A DNA stretch of 55,865 nt from Candidatus Desulfolinea nitratireducens (GTDB taxonomy: Bacteria > Chloroflexota > Anaerolineae > Anaerolineales > Villigracilaceae). The stretch is from NCBI GenBank assembly GCA_014382535.1, contig JACNJN010000092.1:1-55865 (forward strand). Reading direction: 5' to 3'. Position 1 is the first letter of the stretch. Each line of letters begins with the position of its first letter. The notes under the pieces were generated by a model. That model was not told the DNA's origin and did no database searches. It saw only the letters and a program-made list of their open reading frames with translations. Shown piece after piece: positions 1-7,068 of this stretch. Both the position numbers and the translations under genes were made by a program.

Positions 1-200
1 GCAATATTGCTTCAACACGTCATTTTATCGTCGATGCAAAAACAACGGCTCTTTCGCAGCAATCCGAAAACATTATGGCCTATACGAAGAAGGAATACAA
101 AGATCTTCTAGAAATGGAGGGTTTTCAGAAGGTCAAATTTCATCGCTCTTTTGGCGATGCGCTGGACGAAGATTTCTTCGTCATCACAACTATCAAATAA
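1..200 (+). CDS. SAM-dependent methyltransferase, C-terminal fragment (probable)
   Basis: This is an open frame entering from the left edge (first full codon at 3) and ending at TAA 198-200, so only about 65 residues are visible. The tail has a tyrosine-rich helix (AYTKKEYKDLLEMEGF) followed by short strands and ends in EDFFVITTIK. A helix, then 'xxGFxxV', then a final strand is typical of the last part of class I methyltransferases. That assignment rests on a short stretch and is tentative. The stop is 24 nt before the cytochrome lipoprotein start, so the two could be co-transcribed. Confidence 0.45.
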   Translation, partial: NIASTRHFIVDAKTTALSQQSENIMAYTKKEYKDLLEMEGFQKVKFHRSFGDALDEDFFVITTIK

Positions 201-224
201 AAATATCCCGGAGGAACACTACCA

Positions 225-1922
225 ATGAAGATAAACCACTTGTATTTAACATTTTTACTCGCAATCATCCTGGGATTAAGCGCCTGCGGACCAGATTCGG
301 TACCTGGCAATGTTCCTACTCAGGCACCTACAAAACCCCCGCAAGTTATTTCACCTACCCCGCCGACAGAAACACTTGATCACCTAAAAGATATGTTTAT
401 TTCGGCTGATAACTGTGCAGCCTGCCACAATAACCTGATTGACGAGGCTGGCAAGGACGTCTCGTATGCTAAACAATGGCAGGCTGGTATTATGGCGCAT
501 ACTGTTCACGACCCGTATTATCGCGCTACTGTAAGCTCTGAAATAGATACTCACCCTGAATTGCAAGGTGTGATCGAAGATAAATGTGCCACCTGCCATT
601 TGCCGATGGCCCACTTTGCCACACAAGCGGCTGGTGGAAAAACAACCATGTTTGGAGTGGATGGTTTCCTGGCCCCAGAAAATTCACTTCACGATATGGC
701 CATGGAAGGTGTTTCCTGTACTGCCTGTCATCAACTTGCGCCAGAGACCTACACTCAGAATGACCCAACCAGCGGTCATATGCTTTTCGACACAGAAAGC
801 CCGAAAGGCAAACGTCCTCTTTACGGTCCTTATTCGGTGGATGAAATCCAGGCAAAAATAATGAGCGCTGCTTCCGGCTTCCTGCCCATCCAAAGCGACC
901 ATCTCGCTATTTCAAAAATGTGCGCAACCTGCCACACGCTATATACAAACTATCTTACGGTGGATGGCTCCCTGAGCGAAACACTTTTCCCCGAGCAAAC
1001 GCCCTATCTTGAATGGGAAAATTCAAGCTTTGCAGACAACACCTCCTGCCAGGATTGTCATATGCCCACTGCCGAAGGTGGTGTAATACTATCCATCACT
1101 GGCGGAGAGGCTCGCAGTCCTTTCCGCCAGCACGGTTTTGCAGGGGGCAATGTCTATATGCTACGCATCCTTCAAAAGATGAGTGAAACGACTGATATTA
1201 GATCTACAGCAGAAGAAATTGAATCTCCAGTTCGAGAAACCTTGGATATGCTCCAAAGTAAGACTGCTGATTTGAGCATAGATTCAATTGAGATCATTGA
1301 TTCATCTCTGGCGTTTAGCGTTGCAGTCACGACCGAGGTTGGGCACAAATTCCCCAGCGGATATCCCTCCCGTCGTGCCTGGTTACATGTCACGGTAATC
1401 GATCCCAGCGGAGAAATCGTTTTCGAATCAGGAGCTGTGAGCGAGAATGGAGAAATCACTCATAATGATAATGACAGCGACCCGACATTGTTCGAGCCAC
1501 ATTATCTGGAAATTACCGAATCAGATCAAGTCCAGATCTATGAAAGCATCCTGCAAGGCGATAGCGGTGAGGTGACTACAGGTCTGCTCTATGCAGCCAA
1601 ATACATTAAAGATAATCGTCTGCTCCCCAGTGGGTTCGAGATTGCCAGCGCTTCGGCAGACATCGCCGTCCATGGGCAAGCAGCAAAGGATGAAGATTTT
1701 CTAGGTGGAGGTGATATAACCAAATATATCGTCGCCGTTGACCCGGCAAAGGGTCCATTCACGATCACGGCTGAGCTACTTTATCAATCCATTGGCTATC
1801 GTTGGGCACAGAATCTAACTTCCTACGACACTGCCGAAACCGATGAATTTCTCGGCTACTACGATGCTGTGCCAAACTTACCAACTGAGATTGCTAAAGA
1901 AGAAATCATCACGCCGCAATAA
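225..1922 (+). CDS. Five-haem cytochrome c lipoprotein
   Basis: The product is a 565-residue exported electron-transfer protein. It begins with a lipoprotein signal peptide ending in a lipobox (LSAC, acylated Cys about residue 21), then a Pro/Thr-rich linker. Five CXXCH haem-binding motifs follow at about residues 64, 121, 165, 233 and 275 (CAACH, CATCH, CTACH, CATCH, CQDCH). The last 200 residues contain no further haem motif and look beta-rich, with a 'GHKFPSGYPSRR' segment that recurs in cytochrome c-554-like multihaem proteins. A GGAGG at 210-214 sits 10 nt before the ATG. It should lie on the outer face of the membrane, passing electrons to or from an unknown substrate. No partner oxidoreductase gene is adjacent. 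Haem count and lipidation are read from sequence; the substrate is unknown. Confidence 0.85.
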   Translation: MKINHLYLTFLLAIILGLSACGPDSVPGNVPTQAPTKPPQVISPTPPTETLDHLKDMFISADNCAACHNNLIDEAGKDVSYAKQWQAGIMAHTVHDPYYRATVSSEIDTHPELQGVIEDKCATCHLPMAHFATQAAGGKTTMFGVDGFLAPENSLHDMAMEGVSCTACHQLAPETYTQNDPTSGHMLFDTESPKGKRPLYGPYSVDEIQAKIMSAASGFLPIQSDHLAISKMCATCHTLYTNYLTVDGSLSETLFPEQTPYLEWENSSFADNTSCQDCHMPTAEGGVILSITGGEARSPFRQHGFAGGNVYMLRILQKMSETTDIRSTAEEIESPVRETLDMLQSKTADLSIDSIEIIDSSLAFSVAVTTEVGHKFPSGYPSRRAWLHVTVIDPSGEIVFESGAVSENGEITHNDNDSDPTLFEPHYLEITESDQVQIYESILQGDSGEVTTGLLYAAKYIKDNRLLPSGFEIASASADIAVHGQAAKDEDFLGGGDITKYIVAVDPAKGPFTITAELLYQSIGYRWAQNLTSYDTAETDEFLGYYDAVPNLPTEIAKEEIITPQ

Positions 1923-1974
1923 GCGAATAATAAGTTTAGGGCTTTCGCAATAAGAAGCGTTTTTTAGCATCGAA

Positions 1975-2026
1975 GGGGATTACAAATCCCCGTGATTATG
2001 AGAAGTCGCTGGATTAAAAATCCAGC
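1975..2026. repeat. Twin short hairpins with a GGATT-NNN-AATCC core
   Basis: Two perfect small palindromes lie side by side in the gap after the cytochrome gene. The first has 7-bp arms (1975-1981 and 1985-1991, loop ACA). The second has 8-bp arms (2008-2015 and 2019-2026, loop AAA). They share the GGATT/AATCC core and loop size, so they look like two copies of one element rather than a single terminator. There is no T-run after either. Confidence 0.5.
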
Positions 2027-2064
2027 CAGAGCCAAAAAACATATGTCCTATGGTTAAGAAAACA

Positions 2065-2097
2065 AAAAACCTAAAGATTAAAATTCTTTAGGTTTTT
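2065..2097. terminator. Bidirectional intrinsic terminator
   Basis: A perfect 12-bp inverted repeat (AAAAACCTAAAG at 2065-2076, CTTTAGGTTTTT at 2086-2097) with a 9-nt loop carries A/T tails on both sides. It lies between the convergent cytochrome and response-regulator genes and can end transcripts from both. Confidence 0.8.
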
Positions 2098-2118
2098 CAT
2101 TGAATTAATCAGGAGAAA

Positions 2119-2484
2119 CTACATAACGCCGGCTTTCTTTAATCCATCTTCCAATTGCTCGATTGATGCAGGTTTAACGATCAGTGCCAGTGCCCCACCA
2201 TCAAGAGCGCGTTGTTTTGTTTCCGGCTGATCATCTGAGGTAATAAAAATCACTGGAACAGCCATCAGGCGTGGCTCACGGCGGATATATCCCAACATCT
2301 CTATCCCATCCACCCCGGGCATATTCACATCCAGCAAAACAATATCAGGCACGATTGTATTTAACAAACTCATCGCCTGACTTGAACCGTAAGCAGCGCG
2401 GCCATCTACCCCCAACATCATCAGCATTGCCACCAGGGCATCAGCCGTATTTCGATTATCATCAATTACAAGGGCCTGTGTCAT
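2119..2484 (-). CDS. Single-domain response regulator (CheY-like)
   Basis: The product is a 121-residue stand-alone receiver domain. The acidic pair D8/D9, the phospho-acceptor D52 in 'IVLLDVNMPG', the Thr in 'FITSDD' and the Lys in 'IVKPAS' are all present, so it should be phosphorylatable. There is no output domain. Its ATG is separated from the stop codon of the upstream MoeA fusion by a single base, which implies translational coupling to a molybdenum-cofactor gene. No histidine kinase lies in the window. Its partner is unknown. Confidence 0.9.
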   Translation of the reverse strand: MTQALVIDDNRNTADALVAMLMMLGVDGRAAYGSSQAMSLLNTIVPDIVLLDVNMPGVDGIEMLGYIRREPRLMAVPVIFITSDDQPETKQRALDGGALALIVKPASIEQLEDGLKKAGVM

Positions 2485-2485
2485 A

Positions 2486-4432
2486 TTAATTTCTCCGAGA
2501 AAGTTTTCCCATTAAATTGGTATTATAACCGGGCATAGCTTCTACCGCAATTTGAAAATCCTGATCATGCAAAACTTCCAGCAGTGGGGCAAGCAAAGGA
2601 TCATGAAAATAAATTGTAGGGATGATCAACTCATAACGTTCCTGATACAGGGGCAAGAAGTCCAGATTAAGTGCTTGCGCCGCAGCAGCAATTCCCAGGC
2701 CACAATCTGCTCGTCCCGAAGCAACTGCTGCCGCCACACCCAGGTGGGTAAATTCTTCCTGATTGTAGCGCAGGATTTGCGCAGAGGCTATCCCCAATAG
2801 GTTCAAATGATAATCGAGGAGGACACGCGTCCCCGCACCTCGCTGCCGGTTTACAAAAGCAACATCTGCTCGAGTGAGATCGCCTAGATCTTTGATATTT
2901 TTCGGATTCTTTCTCTGGACAAGTAAGCCTTGCTCCCGATTAACCAGCATCACCTGTTCGACAGGTGTATCCGGCAAATACTTTTGGATATACGCAGTAT
3001 TATATTCGCCGGTTTCAGGATCAAGAAGATGCGACCCTGCGAGGTGTGCCTCCCCGCGCTTCAACGCGACCAGGCCTCCCAGCGAGCCGACATTGGCCGA
3101 AACCAGACGTCGACCGCGTTCGGCGAGATATTGGGCCAATAAATCCAGCGTCATATCATGCGAACCGATACAGAAGATCGTCCGCTCCAATTCGGCGCGA
3201 GAGCGATACAGATGAATTTCGACTGTCTCACCCGATTCCGCGCCCTGTGTACCGCGTGGCATGATTGCCAATCCATCCGCACGAACAAGGGATGAGATCA
3301 CGCCTGCACCTCTGTTGAGGGGAGCGGCCAGCATCCGCTCGCCGACACGCCCAACAGCCATGCGGATATAGTCGTCGTCTCCACCGGGAGAGGTTGTTTT
3401 CCGCGTCAATTCTGCTTTAACGGTAGCAAGCTCTGTCGGCGTACGTCCCAGCCACCTGGCGATCATCGGCTCGACAAATATTTCTCCTGTCAACGCAGCC
3501 GAGACAGGGTATCCCGGCATGCCTATGATGGGTTTTTCATTCACCATTCCAATGATCACCGGATGTCCCGGACGGACGGCAACGCCATGGACTAGCAGAG
3601 TCCCGAGTTTCTCGACCACGCCCGCAGAGAAATCTTCCGCACCAGCGGATGAACCTGCGTTGAGCAAAATCAGATCATGCCCGCGGGAGGCTTCAACGAC
3701 GCGCTCGGCAATGAGATCAAAATCGTCTATTGTGATGGGGTAGCGTGTCGCTTCACCGCCCCAGCTTTTTATCTGCGCCGCAAGGACAAGGGAATTATAT
3801 TCGAGAATATCCCCGCGTTTAAGTTCGCTGCCGATCTCGACCAACTCTGTGCCTGTGGGCAAAATGGCGACCCGCGGTTTGAGCGAAACGGCAATTTCAA
3901 CATGCCCAGACGCGGCAATCGCCCCCAGATCAACGGGACGCAGGATATGCCCGGCGGGCAAGACAAGCTGCGTGGCGACAATATCTTCGCCAAGCGGGCG
4001 GACATGTTTCCAGGGTGTGACCGCTGCGCGGATACGAATGGTCTGCGGATCACGGATGGCAGGGGTGATTTCGCCATCTGCATCAAGGGCTTCGGTCTCT
4101 TCGATCATGATGACGGAGTTGAAGCCGTCCGGCAATGGATCGCCGGTATCGACGTATTCCGCCTGCGGGCCAATCTCCAACGTGAGCGGTGCGGTCAAGG
4201 ATGCGCCAGCCGTCTCATTTGCGCGGACAGCGAATCCGTCCATTGCCGAGGCGTGATAATGGGGCGAGGAAATTTTTGCCCAAATTGGCTCTGCGAGCAC
4301 ACGCCCAAGAGCGTTTTCGTCGAGGGGAATATTTTCAGCCCCCAGCACACGCCAGAGATCGGCGTCCTGGAGCGCTGATCGCAGCGCGGCTTGGGCTTTA
4401 TCTAGCGGGATATCGTGGAGGTATACGGACAT
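2486..4432 (-). CDS. moeA: Molybdopterin molybdenumtransferase fused to PBP-like domain
   Basis: The product is a 648-residue two-part protein. Residues 1 to about 410 are a full MoeA, which inserts molybdate into adenylylated molybdopterin. It shows 'SAMDGFAV' near the N-terminus, 'NAGSSAGAED' in the MogA-like domain and 'MPGYPVSA' in place of the usual PGNPVSA. Residues from about 415 to 648 form a substrate-binding-protein-like domain (IGSHDMTLDLLAQYL..., GSLGGLVALKRGEAHLAGSHLLD), as in other MoeA-PBP_like fusions, where it is thought to bind molybdate or tungstate or a related ligand. This copy differs from the second, unfused MoeA at 5736-7067. The response regulator is coupled downstream. 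No clear Shine-Dalgarno precedes the ATG. Confidence 0.9.
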   Translation of the reverse strand: MSVYLHDIPLDKAQAALRSALQDADLWRVLGAENIPLDENALGRVLAEPIWAKISSPHYHASAMDGFAVRANETAGASLTAPLTLEIGPQAEYVDTGDPLPDGFNSVIMIEETEALDADGEITPAIRDPQTIRIRAAVTPWKHVRPLGEDIVATQLVLPAGHILRPVDLGAIAASGHVEIAVSLKPRVAILPTGTELVEIGSELKRGDILEYNSLVLAAQIKSWGGEATRYPITIDDFDLIAERVVEASRGHDLILLNAGSSAGAEDFSAGVVEKLGTLLVHGVAVRPGHPVIIGMVNEKPIIGMPGYPVSAALTGEIFVEPMIARWLGRTPTELATVKAELTRKTTSPGGDDDYIRMAVGRVGERMLAAPLNRGAGVISSLVRADGLAIMPRGTQGAESGETVEIHLYRSRAELERTIFCIGSHDMTLDLLAQYLAERGRRLVSANVGSLGGLVALKRGEAHLAGSHLLDPETGEYNTAYIQKYLPDTPVEQVMLVNREQGLLVQRKNPKNIKDLGDLTRADVAFVNRQRGAGTRVLLDYHLNLLGIASAQILRYNQEEFTHLGVAAAVASGRADCGLGIAAAAQALNLDFLPLYQERYELIIPTIYFHDPLLAPLLEVLHDQDFQIAVEAMPGYNTNLMGKLSRRN

Positions 4433-4505
4433 AGTTTTATAGAAAGTAGAAAGGAGAGAATTGAACGTAGATTTTTCTTCTTATCTTGATTAAGTAGAGT
4501 TTGCC

Positions 4506-4832
4506 TTATTTTTTCGCCTTTTTCGACACAGCAATTGCTTCCTGCGTCCAGGCCAGTAACTCAGTGTCGTTTTCCAATACCTGTTCTGGGATCTGATAAT
4601 AAGGCATTCTGGCATGTTTCTGCGCACCGGTTTCTTCGAATTTTCCGCGATTGCTCTCATCTGCCTTGAGATGAATAACACCCTCTGAAGTTATCAGGGA
4701 AAACATCGTGCCGTCTTCGAATACGCCATAACCACCGAACATTTTTTTGTGGGTGATTTCACCTAAAGGAAAAATCCTTCCAGTAAATTCTTCGACGGCC
4801 AATGTTGAGGGTTTGTTATCTTTTGCGGTCAT
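4506..4832 (-). CDS. TfoX/Sxy N-terminal domain protein
   Basis: The product is 108 residues and matches the TfoX N-terminal fold: a central 'KKMFGGYGVFEDGTMFSLI' strand-turn segment, then 'LKADESN' and a 'MPYYQIPEQVLEN' stretch before the last helix. In competence-regulating TfoX this domain is followed by a C-terminal HhH-like domain, which is absent here. Stand-alone versions are common and of unknown function. It starts with ATG 25 nt after the moeA-like remnant at 4858-4924. Confidence 0.8.
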   Translation of the reverse strand: MTAKDNKPSTLAVEEFTGRIFPLGEITHKKMFGGYGVFEDGTMFSLITSEGVIHLKADESNRGKFEETGAQKHARMPYYQIPEQVLENDTELLAWTQEAIAVSKKAKK

Positions 4833-4857
4833 TTAATCTCCAATTTGATTGCTCAAT

Positions 4858-4924
4858 TTACGCTAGAATAATTTCCACCATTTCGCCCGCACTCAAGCCT
4901 GTCGCATCGGGCGGGGATGGCAAA
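4858..4924 (-). pseudogene. Remnant of a moeA 3' end
   Basis: Directly after the vapC stop, one frame on the minus strand reads LPSPPDATGLSAGEMVEIIL and then stops at TAA (4858-4860). It aligns without gaps to the end of the MoeA at 5736-7067 (KIPPDATGLSVGEIVDVIL). The DNA is clearly related but not identical, so this is a diverged paralogous tail, not a recent duplication. It has no start and no upstream body. It suggests that recombination or insertion of vapBC displaced or replaced a moeA copy. Confidence 0.7.
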
Positions 4925-5359
4925 CTAAAAATCCAAATCCCCAATCCACACCGCCCAATCAATAGATCTTGCTAAATGAACGTCGGCGGTGATTAAGGGG
5001 AGGTCTAATTTTTGCGCCAAAACAGCATAAGCGGCATCATAAGCGCTCAATTTTTTCACACTTGCTAAAAGCAAGCTGTCTTCAATTAAATCAGATGTTG
5101 GAGTCGTTTTCAGGATAAGTTTATTCAGGTCAATAAGATCGGCTTGTGCGTCTTCAAGTGGACGATTAAAGCGGCGCGTATATTTGAGCAAAATATTGGC
5201 ACATTCTATGTAAAACAAATCTGGTACGTAAAATTCAGAAGCTATTTCTTCAGTTAGTTGGATAAAGAATCGATGTACTTTATCCGAAAATTCTTCATTA
5301 ACAAAAAGTTTAATACCTACACTGGCATCTACCACCCAGCGAAGATTATCCTCGCTCAT
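4925..5359 (-). CDS. vapC: PIN-domain toxin (VapC/FitB-like)
   Basis: The product is a 144-residue PIN-domain ribonuclease. The acidic residues expected for metal binding are visible: Asp in 'VVDASVGIKLF' at the N-terminus, Glu in 'YIECANILLKY', Asp in 'AYDAAYAVLAQ' and Asp in 'LITADVHLA'. In this family the toxin cleaves RNA (often tRNA) and is held inactive by its antitoxin. Its ATG overlaps the antitoxin stop by 4 nt (5356-5359), the usual antitoxin-first arrangement. Confidence 0.9.
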   Translation of the reverse strand: MSEDNLRWVVDASVGIKLFVNEEFSDKVHRFFIQLTEEIASEFYVPDLFYIECANILLKYTRRFNRPLEDAQADLIDLNKLILKTTPTSDLIEDSLLLASVKKLSAYDAAYAVLAQKLDLPLITADVHLARSIDWAVWIGDLDF

Positions 5360-5598
5360 CTAGAGCGATCGTCTCGCAGTAATTCAAGGGATGTGGGCGC
5401 ATCTTCAGCAACCTGAAAACGTCTGTTTTTGATAGCGTATAAAGTTTGCTTTTGTTTTTCACGGCGTTTTTCTTCTTCGGCCGCCTGATTGAGCATGGAG
5501 ATTACTTGCGCAGTTAAGGAACGGTTAGATTTTTGTGCCAAGCTTTGAATATATTGATATAACTCATCGGGAACACTCCGAACGTGTAAAGTGCTCAT
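5356..5598 (-). CDS. vapB: Ribbon-helix-helix antitoxin (FitA/VapB-like)
   Basis: The product is 80 residues. The N-terminus 'STLHVRSVPDELYQYIQSLA' is a ribbon-helix-helix DNA-binding unit as in FitA/Arc. The rest is a charged helix and a C-terminal tail that should wrap the toxin active site. The start is preceded by GAGGAG. The antitoxin probably represses its own promoter through the inverted repeat at 5621-5675. Confidence 0.85.
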   Translation of the reverse strand: MSTLHVRSVPDELYQYIQSLAQKSNRSLTAQVISMLNQAAEEEKRREKQKQTLYAIKNRRFQVAEDAPTSLELLRDDRSR

Positions 5599-5604
5599 TT
5601 CTTC

Positions 5605-5675
5605 TCCTCAATATTTATATCGTCCCGCAGGTTCTTGCACAATACACTCTTATCTTATAGCCAACCTGCGGGACG
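5605..5675 (-). promoter_or_regulatory. vapBC promoter region with 13-bp inverted repeat operator
   Basis: A perfect 13-bp inverted repeat (CGTCCCGCAGGTT at 5621-5633, its complement at 5663-5675, 29 nt apart) lies just upstream of vapB. On the minus strand TTGTGC and TATAAA are spaced 17 bp, and the proximal repeat arm fills that spacer. Binding there would block RNA polymerase. The repeat is seen directly; the promoter match is moderate and its use by the antitoxin is inferred. Confidence 0.55.
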
Positions 5676-5735
5676 TTCTGCTAAGGATAATCAATCAAAA
5701 GAATACCATATCTGGTTGCAGATTGCAACACAACT

Positions 5736-7067
5736 TTATATCAAAATCACATCCACGATCTCGCCCACACTCAAGCCCGTCGCGTCAGGTGGGATCTTGA
5801 GCAGCCCATCGGCGGCAACGAGGGTAAAGATCAGGTTGGATTTGCCAAAGATGGGTTCGGCGAGGTATTTTCCCTCACCCCCGGCCCCTCTCCCGCCGAC
5901 GGGAGAGGGGATTAATTTAATAGATATCCAATCCTCCCGCCCGGCTGATGATGACAGATTGACGGTCAGCTTTGCCGAAACACTCGGGCGCAATTCGGTG
6001 GTGCTCTGTCCCAACAAACGTCGAATTAGCGGCGCGACAAATACAGTTCCGTTGACCAACGCACTGACGGGGTTTCCCGGCAGACCGATCACCGCCTTGC
6101 CATTGCAAACGCCCAAAATGGTCGGTTTTCCCGGGCGGGTATTCACGCCATGCACCAGCACGCCCGGCTCGCCCAATTCGTCTATCGCCGCAGCGGTCAT
6201 ATCGCGGGCGCTGGCCGATGATCCCGCCGTGATGAGGACCATCTCGCATTCGTCTAATGCTCGCGAAATCGCGCTTTTCATCGCATCCAAACTATCCGCG
6301 ACGATGCCGTAGATGACCGCTTCGCCCCCAGATTTCGAGACCAACGATGCCAATGTATAGGAATTAATATCCCGAACCTGCCCCGGCTGGGGACGTTTTT
6401 CCGGAGGCACAACTTCATCCCCACTGGAGATGATCCCGATTTTTGGAGGATGCACCACCTCGACTTGTGTAAATCCGAGGGCCATTAATCCACCCACTTC
6501 AGCAGGGCGGATCAGACTCCCTTTGGTTTTGATCAGGGCATCTTTGGCAACATCCTCGCCGATGAGAATGACGTTTTCCCCATCTGCGACGGCTCGCAGA
6601 ATTTCAATTTCGGGATTCACCACAGAGAGCACAGAGTCCACAGAGTTTTTATTTCGTTTTTCTTTGTGCTCTCCATGTCCTTCGTGGTGAAGAGTTTGCG
6701 TATACTCCAGCATCACAACCGCATCCGCGCCGGGTGGCAGCATGCCTCCAGTGTGGATGATCGCTGTTTGGGTGGCCTGGATTTCCAGATCGGGGATAGC
6801 GCCCATTGGGCATTCACCGATCAAGGTCAGATAAGCGGGAAGAGAGTCGGATGCGCCAAAAGTATCAGCGGCCTTGACAGCAAATCCATCCACGGTGGAA
6901 CGCTCAAATTCCGGTAAAGCGTGTGGGGCGCGCAGATCGGTTGCAGTGATTCTGCCCAATGCTGATGCCGTATCAATCGTTTCGGTAGCAGGTTGGGGAT
7001 CGGGGAGGTTCCGGAGAAGTTTATCCAGCGATTCATCTGGAGGAAGAAGGTTTAAAAATTCAGGCAT
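5736..7067 (-). CDS. moeA: Molybdopterin molybdenumtransferase (second copy, with repeat insertions)
   Basis: The product is a 443-residue MoeA without extra domain. It shows 'STVDGFAVKA', 'GSLIRPAEVG', 'LITAGSSASARD' and 'LPGNPVSALV', then a domain IV ending 'IPPDATGLSVGEIVDVILI'. Two segments are foreign to the family and coincide with interspersed DNA repeats. One is about 24 residues near 127-150 (HHEGHGEHKEKRNKNS...). The other is near 386-400 (SPVGGRGAGGEGK). Both keep the frame, so the enzyme may still work. It begins one base after the stop of the upstream UbiA-like gene, implying translational coupling. Confidence 0.88.
   Translation of the reverse strand: MPEFLNLLPPDESLDKLLRNLPDPQPATETIDTASALGRITATDLRAPHALPEFERSTVDGFAVKAADTFGASDSLPAYLTLIGECPMGAIPDLEIQATQTAIIHTGGMLPPGADAVVMLEYTQTLHHEGHGEHKEKRNKNSVDSVLSVVNPEIEILRAVADGENVILIGEDVAKDALIKTKGSLIRPAEVGGLMALGFTQVEVVHPPKIGIISSGDEVVPPEKRPQPGQVRDINSYTLASLVSKSGGEAVIYGIVADSLDAMKSAISRALDECEMVLITAGSSASARDMTAAAIDELGEPGVLVHGVNTRPGKPTILGVCNGKAVIGLPGNPVSALVNGTVFVAPLIRRLLGQSTTELRPSVSAKLTVNLSSSAGREDWISIKLIPSPVGGRGAGGEGKYLAEPIFGKSNLIFTLVAADGLLKIPPDATGLSVGEIVDVILI
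5870..5912. repeat. Palindromic repeat inside moeA (CCCCTCTCCCG family)
   Basis: The arms CCCCTCTCCCG (5885-5895) and CGGGAGAGGGG (5900-5910) form an 11-bp hairpin with a CCGA loop. It is preceded by TTCCCTCACCCCCGG, the usual partner of this element in intergenic regions. Here it lies within coding sequence and is translated as a Gly/Arg-rich loop of MoeA domain IV. Confidence 0.75.
6618..6689. repeat. 72-bp imperfect inverted repeat inserted in moeA (CACCACAGAG family)
   Basis: The segment starts CACCACAGAGAGCACAGAG and ends CTCCATGTCCTTCGTGGTG, so its ends are imperfect inverted repeats. It is exactly 72 bp (24 codons) and open in the moeA frame. A related non-coding copy is at 8463-8546. 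It encodes a very polar loop (HHEGHGEHKEKRNKNSV) absent from ordinary MoeA. Confidence 0.7.
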
Positions 7068-7068
7068 T

